Shown here piece after piece: positions 52,331 to 62,155 of a stretch of 64,000 nucleotides of DNA. Source of the stretch: Candidatus Sulfotelmatobacter sp. (GTDB lineage Bacteria; Acidobacteriota; Terriglobia; Terriglobales; Acidobacteriaceae); the NCBI GenBank assembly GCA_030041475.1, contig JASHNU010000031.1, positions 1 to 64,000 on the forward strand, read 5' to 3'. The translations under genes were made by a program, and so were the position numbers. The notes below the pieces were generated by a model. The model was not told the origin of the DNA, made no database searches, and was given only the letters and a program-made list of their open reading frames with translations. Numbering within the stretch: position 1 is the stretch's first letter; each line of letters opens with the position of its first letter.

Positions 52331-53464
52331 TTGCTCTACTGGCTGTTGTACGTCAAACTGCAGCACTACGTTGCGCCGTTCCGGATTTTTCGCTATGTCA
52401 CCTTCCGTACCGCCTTCGCCAGCCTGACTGCGCTGTTCACCGCGCTGATCGTCGGTCCGCTCGTGATCGGGCGCCTGCGCGAATTTCAAATCGGACAGTA
52501 CATTCGCGAAGAAGGCCCGAAGGCCCATCAGAAAAAAGCCGGCACGCCCACCATGGGCGGGCTGCTGATCGTGATCGCTATCGTGGTCCCGACTTTGCTG
52601 TGGGCCGACTTGAGCAACCGCTTTGTGTGGATCGCGGTTTTCTCGACTTGCGCGTTCGCAGCCATCGGATTTACCGACGATTACACCAAGGTGGCGCACC
52701 ACCGCAACCTGGGCCTCACTGCGCGGGCGAAGCTGGGCCTGCAGATCGCGACGGCGATAATCGTCGCTTCGATGCTGATTGCCATGCAGACCTACAATAT
52801 GTATTCGACGCGGCTGATTGTCCCGTTCTTCAAGCAGTTTCATCCCGACCTGGTAGTGCAGTCGCTGGAGCACGCGCGGCATTTGTGGTTTCTGGCTTTT
52901 CTGCCCTTCATGGCATTTGTGGCGCTGGTGATCGTAGGCTCGAGCAATGCCGTGAACCTAACCGACGGCCTCGATGGCCTCGCGATTGGATGCACGGTGA
53001 TCGCCGCGGGAGCGCTGGCTGTTTTGACTTACGTGAGCGGCCACGCGACCTTCGCCACATATCTGGAATTGCAGCGCATGCCCCAGGTCGCTGAATTGAC
53101 GATTTTCTGCGGAGCCATGGTCGGCTCGGCCATCGGATTTCTCTGGTATAACGCGCATCCGGCCGAAGTTTTCATGGGAGACGTAGGCTCGCTGGCGCTG
53201 GGCGGCGCGATCGGTACGGTTGCAGTCATTATCAAGCAGGAATTGTTGCTGCCGTTTATCGGCGGCGTGTTCGTGATCGAGGCGCTCTCGGTCATCCTGC
53301 AGGTCGGCTCGTACAAGCTGCGCAAGAAGCGCATCTTCAAGATGGCGCCGATCCATCATCACTTCGAGCTGCTGGGCTGGTCGGAGTCGAAGGTCATTGT
53401 GCGCTTCTGGATTGTGTCGCTGGTGTTCGCGCTGTTCGCGTTGACAACGCTGAAGCTGAGGTAA
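52331..53464 (+). CDS. mraY: Phospho-MurNAc-pentapeptide translocase
   Basis: A 377-aa polytopic inner-membrane enzyme linking phospho-MurNAc-pentapeptide to undecaprenyl phosphate (lipid I). Signature segments: PTMGGLLI, the FTDDYTKV aspartates, VGSSNAVNLTDGLDGLA, the GDVGSLALGG loop and the MAPIHHHFELLGWSE His box. The start is TTG at 52331, preceded by GGAGG; no ATG fits the conserved N-terminus. The gap to murD carries an inverted repeat. Confidence 0.94.
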   Translation: MLYWLLYVKLQHYVAPFRIFRYVTFRTAFASLTALFTALIVGPLVIGRLREFQIGQYIREEGPKAHQKKAGTPTMGGLLIVIAIVVPTLLWADLSNRFVWIAVFSTCAFAAIGFTDDYTKVAHHRNLGLTARAKLGLQIATAIIVASMLIAMQTYNMYSTRLIVPFFKQFHPDLVVQSLEHARHLWFLAFLPFMAFVALVIVGSSNAVNLTDGLDGLAIGCTVIAAGALAVLTYVSGHATFATYLELQRMPQVAELTIFCGAMVGSAIGFLWYNAHPAEVFMGDVGSLALGGAIGTVAVIIKQELLLPFIGGVFVIEALSVILQVGSYKLRKKRIFKMAPIHHHFELLGWSESKVIVRFWIVSLVFALFALTTLKLR

Positions 53465-53472
53465 GAACTTGG

Positions 53473-53550
53473 CCACGAATTTTCACGGATCGACACGGAT
53501 AACCCTTTCTGATGTTTTTCTGATCCGTGTGTATCCGTGTTAATCCGCGG
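53473..53550. repeat. 'CACGGAT' inverted repeat in the mraY-murD gap
   Basis: ACACGGAT (53493-53500) pairs with ATCCGTGT (53523-53530) around a T-rich loop, flanked by further CACGGAT and ATCCGTGT units. It resembles widespread intergenic palindromes of soil bacteria. Confidence 0.55.
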
Positions 53551-53568
53551 CGAAAGAAGTTGACTTTG

Positions 53569-54945
53569 ATGGAACTGAACAACAAACGCGTGCTGGTAGT
53601 CGGCCTGGGCAAGTCGGGCGTGGCGTCTGCGTTGTTCTTGAAGGCGCGCGGGGCGCGGGTGACGGTCTCTGACACCAAAAGCGGCGACGAACTGCGGAAC
53701 GAAATTCCGGTGCTGCTTGATCATGGCATTACGGTCGAAACCGGCGGGCACGGGGAGCGGACATTTCGCGGGCAGGATTTGATCGTCGTCAGCCCGGGCG
53801 TTCCGGTGGACGCGCCGCTGCTCAATCAGGCGCGCTCATTGGGAGAGCCGGTCATCGGCGAGATCGAACTCGCGGCCCAGTTCCTGCCCGGGCCAATTGT
53901 CGCGATCACCGGCTCGAACGGCAAGACGACCACGACTACACTTGCCGGCGAGATCTTGACGGCCGGAGGACTGCCCACTCTCGTCGGCGGCAATATCGGC
54001 ACGCCGGCCATCTCGCTGGCGGAACACGCTCGGCCGGAGACCGTGATCGTTCTTGAAGTCTCGAGTTTTCAATTGGAGACGATTCAGACCTTCCATCCAA
54101 CAATCGCGGCCGTGTTGAACGTAACGCCCGATCACCTCGACCGGCATCGCACGTTTGAAGTCTATGCCGATGCGAAGGCGCGCATTTTTGAAAATCAGCA
54201 GCCGAGCGAGTTCGCCGTGCTGAATGCTGACGACCCGACTTGCGTGGCCATGGCCGCGCGCACGCGGGCGCAGGTGTTCTGGTTCAGCCGCCAGAAAGAA
54301 GTTGAGCGCGGCGCGTGGGTGCGTGATGGCAACGTCGTCTTCCGCGACGGCCGCGGTGAGACAGACAAGCCGCAGCGCGAGATTCTGCAGGTTTCGGAAA
54401 TTCCCTTGAAGGGCGCGCACAATCTGGAAAACGTGCTGGCTGCGGTGTGCGCGGGCGCGCTGATGGGTTGCGCTCCGGAGAAGATTCGCCAGGCGGTGCA
54501 CAATTTCAAAGCCGTCGAACACAGGTTGGAGTTCGTGGCGACCATCCGCGGCGTGGACTACTACAACGACTCCAAGGCAACGAACGTGGATGCGACCATC
54601 AAGGCGCTGGAGTCGTTTCCGGCGAACATTCACCTGATTCTCGGCGGCAAGGACAAGGGCAGCGACTACAGTGTGCTCAACGAGTTGCTGCGCCAGCGTG
54701 TGAAGCGCGTGTATACCATCGGCGCGGCAGCGGCGAAGATTGAGTCGCAGATTCTTTCAGCAAAAAATGGTGGTCCGGAACTGGTCCTTGCCGAGACGCT
54801 CGAGAATGCGGTCCGCAAGGCACATGCCGTGGCGCAACCCGGAGACGTGGTCCTGCTGGCTCCAGCCTGCGCCAGCTTCGATCAGTTCAAGAGTTACGAG
54901 CACCGCGGGAAGGTGTTTAAGGAGATTGTGGGCAGCCTGAAGTAA
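53569..54945 (+). CDS. murD: UDP-MurNAc-L-Ala:D-Glu ligase
   Basis: A 458-aa Mur ligase. N-terminal UMP-binding region VLVVGLGKSGVAS, the ATP loop GSNGKTTTT near 115-123, VTPDHLDRH and GVDYYNDSKATN are all present. I use ATG 53569; the longer frame adds 14 repeat-derived residues. A 14-nt leader AAGAAGTTGACTTT precedes it and is identical to that of murC. Confidence 0.95.
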   Translation: MELNNKRVLVVGLGKSGVASALFLKARGARVTVSDTKSGDELRNEIPVLLDHGITVETGGHGERTFRGQDLIVVSPGVPVDAPLLNQARSLGEPVIGEIELAAQFLPGPIVAITGSNGKTTTTTLAGEILTAGGLPTLVGGNIGTPAISLAEHARPETVIVLEVSSFQLETIQTFHPTIAAVLNVTPDHLDRHRTFEVYADAKARIFENQQPSEFAVLNADDPTCVAMAARTRAQVFWFSRQKEVERGAWVRDGNVVFRDGRGETDKPQREILQVSEIPLKGAHNLENVLAAVCAGALMGCAPEKIRQAVHNFKAVEHRLEFVATIRGVDYYNDSKATNVDATIKALESFPANIHLILGGKDKGSDYSVLNELLRQRVKRVYTIGAAAAKIESQILSAKNGGPELVLAETLENAVRKAHAVAQPGDVVLLAPACASFDQFKSYEHRGKVFKEIVGSLK

Positions 54946-54954
54946 ACGACGTTC

Positions 54955-55005
54955 CACCACAGAGACACAGAGTCAGAGAGAGATTGTCTCTGTGCCTCTG
55001 TGGTG
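54955..55005. repeat. Palindromic 'CCACAGAG' repeat after murD
   Basis: The left arm (54955-54972) and right arm (54988-55005) form an 18-bp stem with a single mismatch: CACCACAGAG with CTCTGTGGTG, and CACAGAG with CTCTGTG. Its relative is at 5056-5127. It lies 10 bp after the murD stop. Confidence 0.7.
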
Positions 55006-55094
55006 AGAAATTCTTTGCCCCGAACCAAGACAATCAACGCTCCTCAACTAAGAATCAGCAATCCTGTTCAGCTCCGTGGTGAAATGAATTTCCC

Positions 55095-56186
55095 ATGGCG
55101 AAGCGGGTGAGCGTCGATCGCTGGCTGTTTACCGTCACCATGCTTCTGGTGTTTGTGGGGCTGGTGATGGTGTTTTCGGCGTCTGCGGTGATGGCGGGAG
55201 AGCGCTTCGGTTCACCCTACGCGTTCTTGCTGAAGCAGCTGATCTGGGCCGTCGCTGGCCTGGCGGCCATGGTCGTCGCCATGCGCGTGGACTACCGGCG
55301 CTACAAGCATCCGGCGCTGGTGTTCTCGTTCATGGGCATTACCACGCTGCTACTGATCTCGGTCTTTTTTCTTGACCGCTCGCACCACACGCATCGCTGG
55401 ATCCATGCCGGCGGCTTGTCGTTTCAGCCTTCGGAACTGGCCAAGCCGGTGCTGATTCTTTTTCTCGCCTACTTTCTCGACAGCCGCGCCAAGACAATGC
55501 ACGACCTGCGCAACACTCTCGTGCCGGCGGCCGCGCCCGTGCTCGTGTTTCTGGGACTGATCGTGCTGCAGCCCGACCTGGGCACGGCCATCGCCTGCGC
55601 CGGGATTGCAGCCTGCATTTTCTACGTCGCGGGACTGCGCATGCGCTACTTCGCCTACGCCTTTGGCGCGTCGCTGCTGCCGCTCTACGTGCTGATTTTT
55701 CGTGTGGCCTGGCGGCGCGACCGCATTCTGGCGTTTCTCAATCCCTACGCCGACCGCCAGAAGGCGGGCTTTCACATCATTCAGTCGCTGATTGCAGTCG
55801 GCACCGGCGGCCTGACCGGCACGGGATTAATGGAAGGCAAGCAGAAACTGTTTTACCTGCCCGAACCGCACACCGACTTCATTTTCGCCGTGACCGCCGA
55901 GGAACTCGGGTTGGTCGGCGCGATGTTTGTGGTCACGTTGTTCGCGATTTTTCTGTGGCGCGGCATGCGCGCTTCCTGGCGCACCAAAGATCTGTTTGGC
56001 CGCTACCTCGCGGTCGGAATCACCAGCATGGTAGTGCTGCAGGCGTTCATCAACATCAGCGTGGTTTTGGGCATGATGCCCACCAAAGGCATTCCGCTGC
56101 CATTCGTGTCGTACGGCGGCTCGTCACTGTTCGTCACGCTGGCTTGCGTGGGCGTGTTGCTGAACATTACAAAGCAGGCGGAATAG
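55095..56186 (+). CDS. ftsW: SEDS-family lipid II polymerase FtsW
   Basis: A 363-aa polytopic membrane protein that polymerises septal glycan strands with FtsI. SEDS motifs are present: VFSASAVMA near the first helix, the essential Asp in LQPDLGTAI, GLTGTGLMEGKQKLFYLPEPHTDFIFAVTAEELG and LPFVSYGGSSL. Identity as FtsW rather than RodA follows from its place between murD and murG. Confidence 0.94.
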   Translation: MAKRVSVDRWLFTVTMLLVFVGLVMVFSASAVMAGERFGSPYAFLLKQLIWAVAGLAAMVVAMRVDYRRYKHPALVFSFMGITTLLLISVFFLDRSHHTHRWIHAGGLSFQPSELAKPVLILFLAYFLDSRAKTMHDLRNTLVPAAAPVLVFLGLIVLQPDLGTAIACAGIAACIFYVAGLRMRYFAYAFGASLLPLYVLIFRVAWRRDRILAFLNPYADRQKAGFHIIQSLIAVGTGGLTGTGLMEGKQKLFYLPEPHTDFIFAVTAEELGLVGAMFVVTLFAIFLWRGMRASWRTKDLFGRYLAVGITSMVVLQAFINISVVLGMMPTKGIPLPFVSYGGSSLFVTLACVGVLLNITKQAE

Positions 56187-56193
56187 TGATCAG

Positions 56194-56263
56194 GGAACCA
56201 GTGGTCGGTGCCCGGCCACGATCGACAGTCTTACTCGCCACTGACCACCGTTAATCAGTGGCC
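56194..56263. repeat. 'CACTGACCAC' inverted motifs in the ftsW-murG gap
   Basis: GTGGTCGGTG (56201-56210) faces CCACTGACCAC (56238-56248) with one mismatch, and CAGTGGCC follows (56256-56263). Another short palindromic filler between wall genes. Confidence 0.4.
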
Positions 56264-56331
56264 AGCGCGTGTCGCGCGTGATACGTCTTGTTGACCACCC
56301 ATCACTCGATCACTGGTTTATAGTCACTTTC

Positions 56332-57471
56332 ATGCGAGCCATTCTTGCCGGTGGCGGGACGGGCGGGCACGTCATTCCCGCGCTGGCCATCGCCGGCGAA
56401 CTCAAGAAAAGCTACGGCGCGGAGTGCCTGTTTATCGGCACCGTGCGAGGTATCGAGAATCGCCTTGTTCCCGCAGCAGGATTTCCGCTGCAGTTGGTAC
56501 GCGTAGGAGCGCTTAAGAATGTCAGCCTCATGACTCGCGCTAAGACTGCCTTCGACCTTCCCCGCGCTTTGTGGGGCGCCGCACGCATGCTGAATGAATT
56601 TGCACCGGACGTCGTGATCGGCGTTGGTGGATACGCCTCCGGGCCGGCCATGCTGGCCGCAGTGATGAAGCACATCCCGACGCTGGCGTTCGAGCCGAAC
56701 GTCGTGCCGGGGTTTGCCAACCGCGTCGTGGCGCGATTCGTTTCGGCGGCTGCGGTACATTTTGAGGAGACGGCAAAGTATTTTCGTCACGGCGAGGTCA
56801 CGGGCGTCCCCGTACGGCAGGCATTTTTCGAGATTGCCCCGAAGCGCGGCGGCGCTCCAACTCTCCTGGTGTTCGGAGGAAGTCAGGGTGCGCACGCCAT
56901 CAATCAGGCGATGTTTCGCTGCCTGCATGTGCTCGAGCGCGAGGCGCCGGGGATTCACATCATTCATCAGACCGGCGAGCGTGACTATAATGACGCGCTG
57001 GCGGCTTATGAAAAGCTGGTTGCGGCTGCGCCTTCCGCCTCCGCCGGTTTTACGTTTGAGGTTTTCAAGTTCATTGAGGATATGCCGCGGGCATTTGCGC
57101 GCGCCGACCTGGTCGTCTGCCGCTCGGGCGCGAGCACGGTTGCCGAGATTGCCGCGGCAGGGAAACCGGCGATTTTTGTCCCATTTCCGCGCGCGGCAGA
57201 TGATCACCAGCGGGTAAACGCTGAAGCGCTGGCGAAACACGGCGCAGCGGTCGTAGTGGAAGAATCGAAGCTAGAGGGCGTGTGGCTGGCGGAGACGATC
57301 GCGGCGCTGCTACAGGACTCAGCGCGCTTGCAGAAAATGAGCCACGCCGCGCGGGCATTGGCGCACCCGGATGCGGCGCGCGATATTGCGGCGATGGCGG
57401 CACGGCTGGCAGGGATCGAAGAATCGGCCACGATTAATACGGATTCCACGAATGACGGACTGGCGCATTGA
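56332..57471 (+). CDS. murG: UDP-GlcNAc:lipid I GlcNAc transferase
   Basis: A 379-aa peripheral membrane GT28 enzyme making lipid [14 protein letters not shown] at residues 7-18, [38 protein letters not shown], and the UDP-site [31 protein letters not shown] are intact. I use ATG 56332; a TATAGT ends 7 bp before it and no Shine-Dalgarno is present, suggesting an internal, possibly leaderless, start. The 3' end overlaps a small gene by 20 nt. Confidence 0.94.
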   Translation: MRAILAGGGTGGHVIPALAIAGELKKSYGAECLFIGTVRGIENRLVPAAGFPLQLVRVGALKNVSLMTRAKTAFDLPRALWGAARMLNEFAPDVVIGVGGYASGPAMLAAVMKHIPTLAFEPNVVPGFANRVVARFVSAAAVHFEETAKYFRHGEVTGVPVRQAFFEIAPKRGGAPTLLVFGGSQGAHAINQAMFRCLHVLEREAPGIHIIHQTGERDYNDALAAYEKLVAAAPSASAGFTFEVFKFIEDMPRAFARADLVVCRSGASTVAEIAAAGKPAIFVPFPRAADDHQRVNAEALAKHGAAVVVEESKLEGVWLAETIAALLQDSARLQKMSHAARALAHPDAARDIAAMAARLAGIEESATINTDSTNDGLAH

Positions 57472-57703
57472 TAACGCAAAGCACACAAAGGGGGCAACCC
57501 TCTGCTTCAAGAAATATGTACGCTGGAGCGACACATGGGATCACGACCACTGCGTGGCCTGCTGGGCAAAATTTATGGAGTCAGGGGCTGATGTTCTGAC
57601 CGAGGGTTACGCTACGGAGGATAGTTACCACTGGATCTGCTCCGACTGCCTCCGCGATCTCAAAGACGAGATGGGATGGACCTTGGCATCGGGTTCAAAG
57701 TAG
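57452..57703 (+). CDS. Small conserved-looking protein overlapping murG
   Basis: An 83-aa protein starting at ATG 57452, 20 nt inside murG. Composition is rich in Trp, His and acidic residues with two Cys pairs (CVACW and CSDC), so it may bind zinc. The sequence [20 protein letters not shown] onwards looks like a genuine folded protein rather than a shadow frame. Unknown function; its place between murG and murC suggests cotranscription with wall genes, not necessarily a wall role. Confidence 0.6.
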   Translation: MTDWRIDNAKHTKGATLCFKKYVRWSDTWDHDHCVACWAKFMESGADVLTEGYATEDSYHWICSDCLRDLKDEMGWTLASGSK

Positions 57704-57733
57704 CCCAGGGATCGCGACGAAGAAGTTGACTTT

Positions 57734-59139
<1,406 letters not shown>

Positions 59140-59143
<4 letters not shown>

Positions 59144-60024
59144 CTCATCACCAGCGTAAGGGAAGGCAGCGGCAGCCCAGTGACTTCCGCCGTCCAGCGG
59201 TCGCCGCTCTGGGTCGCGTGTCCGCTGGTCAGCGTTCCAGTGCTGACAAGTTCGCCCGCGCCCAACAACTGCGTTGGGAAGCGGCGCAGGATAGCTACGG
59301 CAAGCTCGGCCACGCAAAGTGCCGGACTGCGCAAGGAATTCTTGCCCGATCCTTCTTCCACGAACTCGCCATTCTTCGACATGCGCACCTGAAACCTGGG
59401 CAGCTCTTCGACAAGCTGCGAAATCGCGTCCGACTGAACCGGAACTTTTTCCCCTACAACCAGCGCTGCGTGCAGCCCGAAGGACGCGACAAAATCGCCG
59501 GCCTGAAATTTCCAGTCGGGAAACGGGCAATCGATGATTTCGAAGCCCATCGCCAGCCAGTCGATGGATTCGAGAACTGCGGCAGCGTCAAGCCCTTCGG
59601 CAAGCAGCGGCCGTTTCAGGCAAAAGACAATTTCCGGCTCGATTTTGAGAGAGCGCACCGGCGCCAGGGCCAGCGCAGCGCGATTGTGTTCGTTGTAGTG
59701 CACCGTGTCGTCGTACATGTGCGCCCAAACCAGGGTTTCCAGCTTTAGCACCCGCCACATGGCCTTGTTCGCATAGCCGACCTTGCGGCCGACGGCTTTG
59801 TGCCCGTCGGCTTCGCGCATTCGCTTGAGCAGAGCCTCGACCTCATAGGCCGCGTTGAGATCAAAATCCGGGCAGGACGAAGGAAGAACAGGAATCATCT
59901 GCCCGGCTTTTTGGGCAGTGAACAACTCTTGCGCTAAAGCCTCAACTTCACTGAGCGACATCGTGCCTCGCGACATCATATCTTGCGCTTTCATATCTTG
60001 TGCCGTCGCATTTTGCAACATCAT
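59140..60024 (-). CDS. 2-keto-4-pentenoate hydratase-like protein (FAH/MhpD superfamily)
   Basis: A 294-aa protein of the fumarylacetoacetate hydrolase fold. MhpD-like features: YEVEALLKRMREADGHKAVGRKVGYANKAMW, the metal-binding EPEIVFCLKRPL and GDFVASFGLHAALVVG. Such enzymes add water to dienoates in aromatic meta-cleavage pathways, but no companion genes are present. The first about 22 residues (MMLQNATAQDMKAQDMMSRGT) are a Met/Asp/Gln micro-repeat; the later ATG before SLSEVEAL, with GAGG upstream, may be the true start. Confidence 0.78.
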
Positions 60025-60033
60025 GGGAGACCT

Positions 60034-61212
60034 TTACTTGATTACTCGGTGCTCCTTCAGGATCTCCAACGTCTTGTCGATGGGCAGAGCCTCGACGGTG
60101 TGTCCATTACCCGTGGTCGTCGTCGCTTTGAGCATCGAGTTGTAGATTGCCTCCTCGGTGGCTTCGATCACGGCTTCGAACAGTGGCGACATCGCTTCGT
60201 TTGTCAGGACTTCCATGCTTTGCGTGGGCGACTTGTCAGTCGCATGGATTCGCACCTGCGGCGCAGTCGAGAATGCGATCCCGTAGTCGCCGCTGCCGTT
60301 GGAGGCCGAACTGCCCGTGCGCGCCATCCCCAACAGTGCCCTCGCGGCGAGCCGCTTCAAGTTGCGAGCGTCAAGCGGCGCGTCAGTAGCGACGACCATC
60401 ATGCACGATCCGTCGGCCTTGTCTTTTGCGCTCGGCACGCCGTTTAAAGACTGGCCGAGTTCCTTACGCAGGTAATACTGCCCCAACTCCTGGCCCACCG
60501 GGGCGCCCGCAATCGTGAGCACGCCACCGAAATTCGTCTGCACCAGAACGCCCACCGTGTATCCACCAAGACTCGCGGGCAGGCGGCGCGAGGAGGTTCC
60601 GATGCCGCCCTTCCAGCCGAAAGCCACTGTGCCGGTGCCGGCCCCGACCGCCCCCTCCTCGACGGGACCGCTTTTGGCGTTCTTGATGGCCGCGAACACG
60701 TCGTCGGGGGTGATATGCCGGCCCCGAATGTCGCTCAGGTATCCATCATTGGTTTCGCCGACCACCGGATTGATCGAACGCACATCTTCGTTGCCTGGCA
60801 AGGCGAGCATATAGCTGATGACCGCGTCCGCCACGCGGGGCACGCTTGTGGTCGAGGTCAGCAGGATGGGTGTTTCAAGGTTGCCCATTTCTTCCACCTG
60901 CGTGGATCCCGCCAGCTTTCCGAAGCCGTTGCCCACGAAAATCGCGCCCGGCACTTTCTCCTGATAGAGATTGCCGGGATGCGGCACGATTGCGGTCACG
61001 CCGGTGCGGATGTCGTCGCCCCGAATGATCGTCGTCTGTCCGACTTCTACTCCGGCAATGTCAGTGATCGCATCGAGCGGCCCCGCCGCCAGAACGCCAA
61101 CCTTCAACCCCAAATCTGAGGCGCGCGGTCGCACATTTGAAGTTGCATTTTGGGCGGCGGCGAGCACGGTCACCGACACGACCATAACGACAGCGAAGAG
61201 CTTGATGGACAT
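60034..61212 (-). CDS. P1 family (DmpA/BapA-type) aminopeptidase, exported
   Basis: A 392-aa N-terminal-nucleophile peptidase. A signal peptide (MSIKLFAVVMVVSVTVLAAAQ) precedes the DmpA fold: KVGVLAAGPLDAITDIAGVEVGQTTI, TGVTAIVPHPG, GNGFGKLAGSTQVEE, and the autocleavage Gly-Ser in KADGSCMMVVATDAPLDARNLKRLA. Family members release D- or beta-amino acids from small peptides. I use ATG 61212, which places the signal peptide at the N-terminus. It lies 9 bp upstream of the hydratase gene and is probably cotranscribed with it. Confidence 0.88.
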   Translation of the reverse strand: MSIKLFAVVMVVSVTVLAAAQNATSNVRPRASDLGLKVGVLAAGPLDAITDIAGVEVGQTTIIRGDDIRTGVTAIVPHPGNLYQEKVPGAIFVGNGFGKLAGSTQVEEMGNLETPILLTSTTSVPRVADAVISYMLALPGNEDVRSINPVVGETNDGYLSDIRGRHITPDDVFAAIKNAKSGPVEEGAVGAGTGTVAFGWKGGIGTSSRRLPASLGGYTVGVLVQTNFGGVLTIAGAPVGQELGQYYLRKELGQSLNGVPSAKDKADGSCMMVVATDAPLDARNLKRLAARALLGMARTGSSASNGSGDYGIAFSTAPQVRIHATDKSPTQSMEVLTNEAMSPLFEAVIEATEEAIYNSMLKATTTTGNGHTVEALPIDKTLEILKEHRVIK

Positions 61213-61354
61213 GAGTAGAGGATACTGCAGGCTGCACACGAGAGAGCGTTCGTCGGACCGTTCAGCCCTGCAACTTTTCGCCGGCCCTTGCCGTATCTCC
61301 TTTTGCTAACCGAATTCCGGGGTCCTCGTCTATCTGAAAGACGGAGCCAAGGCG

Positions 61355-61909
61355 ATGAAAACACAAGCGTGGGGATGGTTGGTAGCGGGAGTGCTGGCGC
61401 TGGGGTTCAATGGCCTGTATCACGATGGCGGCCTCGACTGGGCGCACCGCATCGCCGCCGTGGTGCAGCACGACGTGCAGTACAAGGCGGATGCGCTGCT
61501 CGCCGGGCGAGCCGGGCAGATTCTGGCCGAAGCTGAGCTGTTCAGCGCCCGGAATGAAACGGCGACCGCCCGGATCGCCACTGCGGTGGCACAGGCCCAA
61601 AACCGTGTGGCTCGCTCGCAAACAGGGTTAGCCCGCCTTGAGGCGATGACGGCGCGCCAGCAGGCGGCATGTGCGCAGCTCGAAGCCAACCGCGCCCGCA
61701 TGGAAGCCGAGCGGGCCAGAATTGAGGCAATGGTTCAGGCAAGGATGGCAATGGCGGCTGTGCCCGTGCCGGCGGCTGCGCTCGTTCCGGGCGACATCAC
61801 AATTCCTGTGGTTTGTCCTCGAGTGAAGGTCGGCGTTCCCCGGACACCGCTGGTTCACGTTCCGGTTCGGATGATTCAGGTCGACTCCGCGGGCGCAGGT
61901 CCGGTCTAG
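61355..61909 (+). CDS. Hypothetical exported coiled-coil protein
   Basis: A 184-aa protein: an N-terminal hydrophobic segment (WGWLVAGVLALGFNGLY), a long Ala/Arg/Glu/Gln coiled coil (about residues 35-135) and a Pro/Val-rich tail. No family recognised. AAGGCG and GGAG lie before the ATG, and a strong terminator follows, so it is a single-gene transcript placed between murC and ftsQ. Confidence 0.6.
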   Translation: MKTQAWGWLVAGVLALGFNGLYHDGGLDWAHRIAAVVQHDVQYKADALLAGRAGQILAEAELFSARNETATARIATAVAQAQNRVARSQTGLARLEAMTARQQAACAQLEANRARMEAERARIEAMVQARMAMAAVPVPAAALVPGDITIPVVCPRVKVGVPRTPLVHVPVRMIQVDSAGAGPV

Positions 61910-61949
61910 CTCTTCGGGGCCGGCGAATTTCACTGGCGCCTCATGGAAT

Positions 61950-61985
61950 CCTGGGCGCGGAAAACCAGCCGCGCCCAGGTTTTTT
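61950..61985 (+). terminator. Strong intrinsic terminator before ftsQ
   Basis: CCTGGGCGCGG (61950-61960) and CCGCGCCCAGG (61969-61979) form a perfect 11-bp stem with an 8-nt loop, followed by six T. It insulates ftsQ from upstream transcription. Confidence 0.88.
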
Positions 61986-62155
61986 CTGCTTACCAACGCA
62001 TCAAGTTGCCTACAAGAAGTCGCCTACACGAACGTGCCGGTGCGCGATCTGGTTCCTGCTTGTGCAAAACGCCGATCTTTTGTCTAGGTCGGAATCTGAA
62101 ATGCGACTATAGTAAAAAGGCTCAGCGATTCCCTGACGACAACTGACCTGGACTG

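Noticed and set aside
50396-52882. Long minus-strand reading frame (828 codons) across murE, murF and mraY
   Set aside because: It is antisense to three unmistakable wall genes; its composition (Arg/His/Gln-rich) is that of a GC-rich shadow frame.
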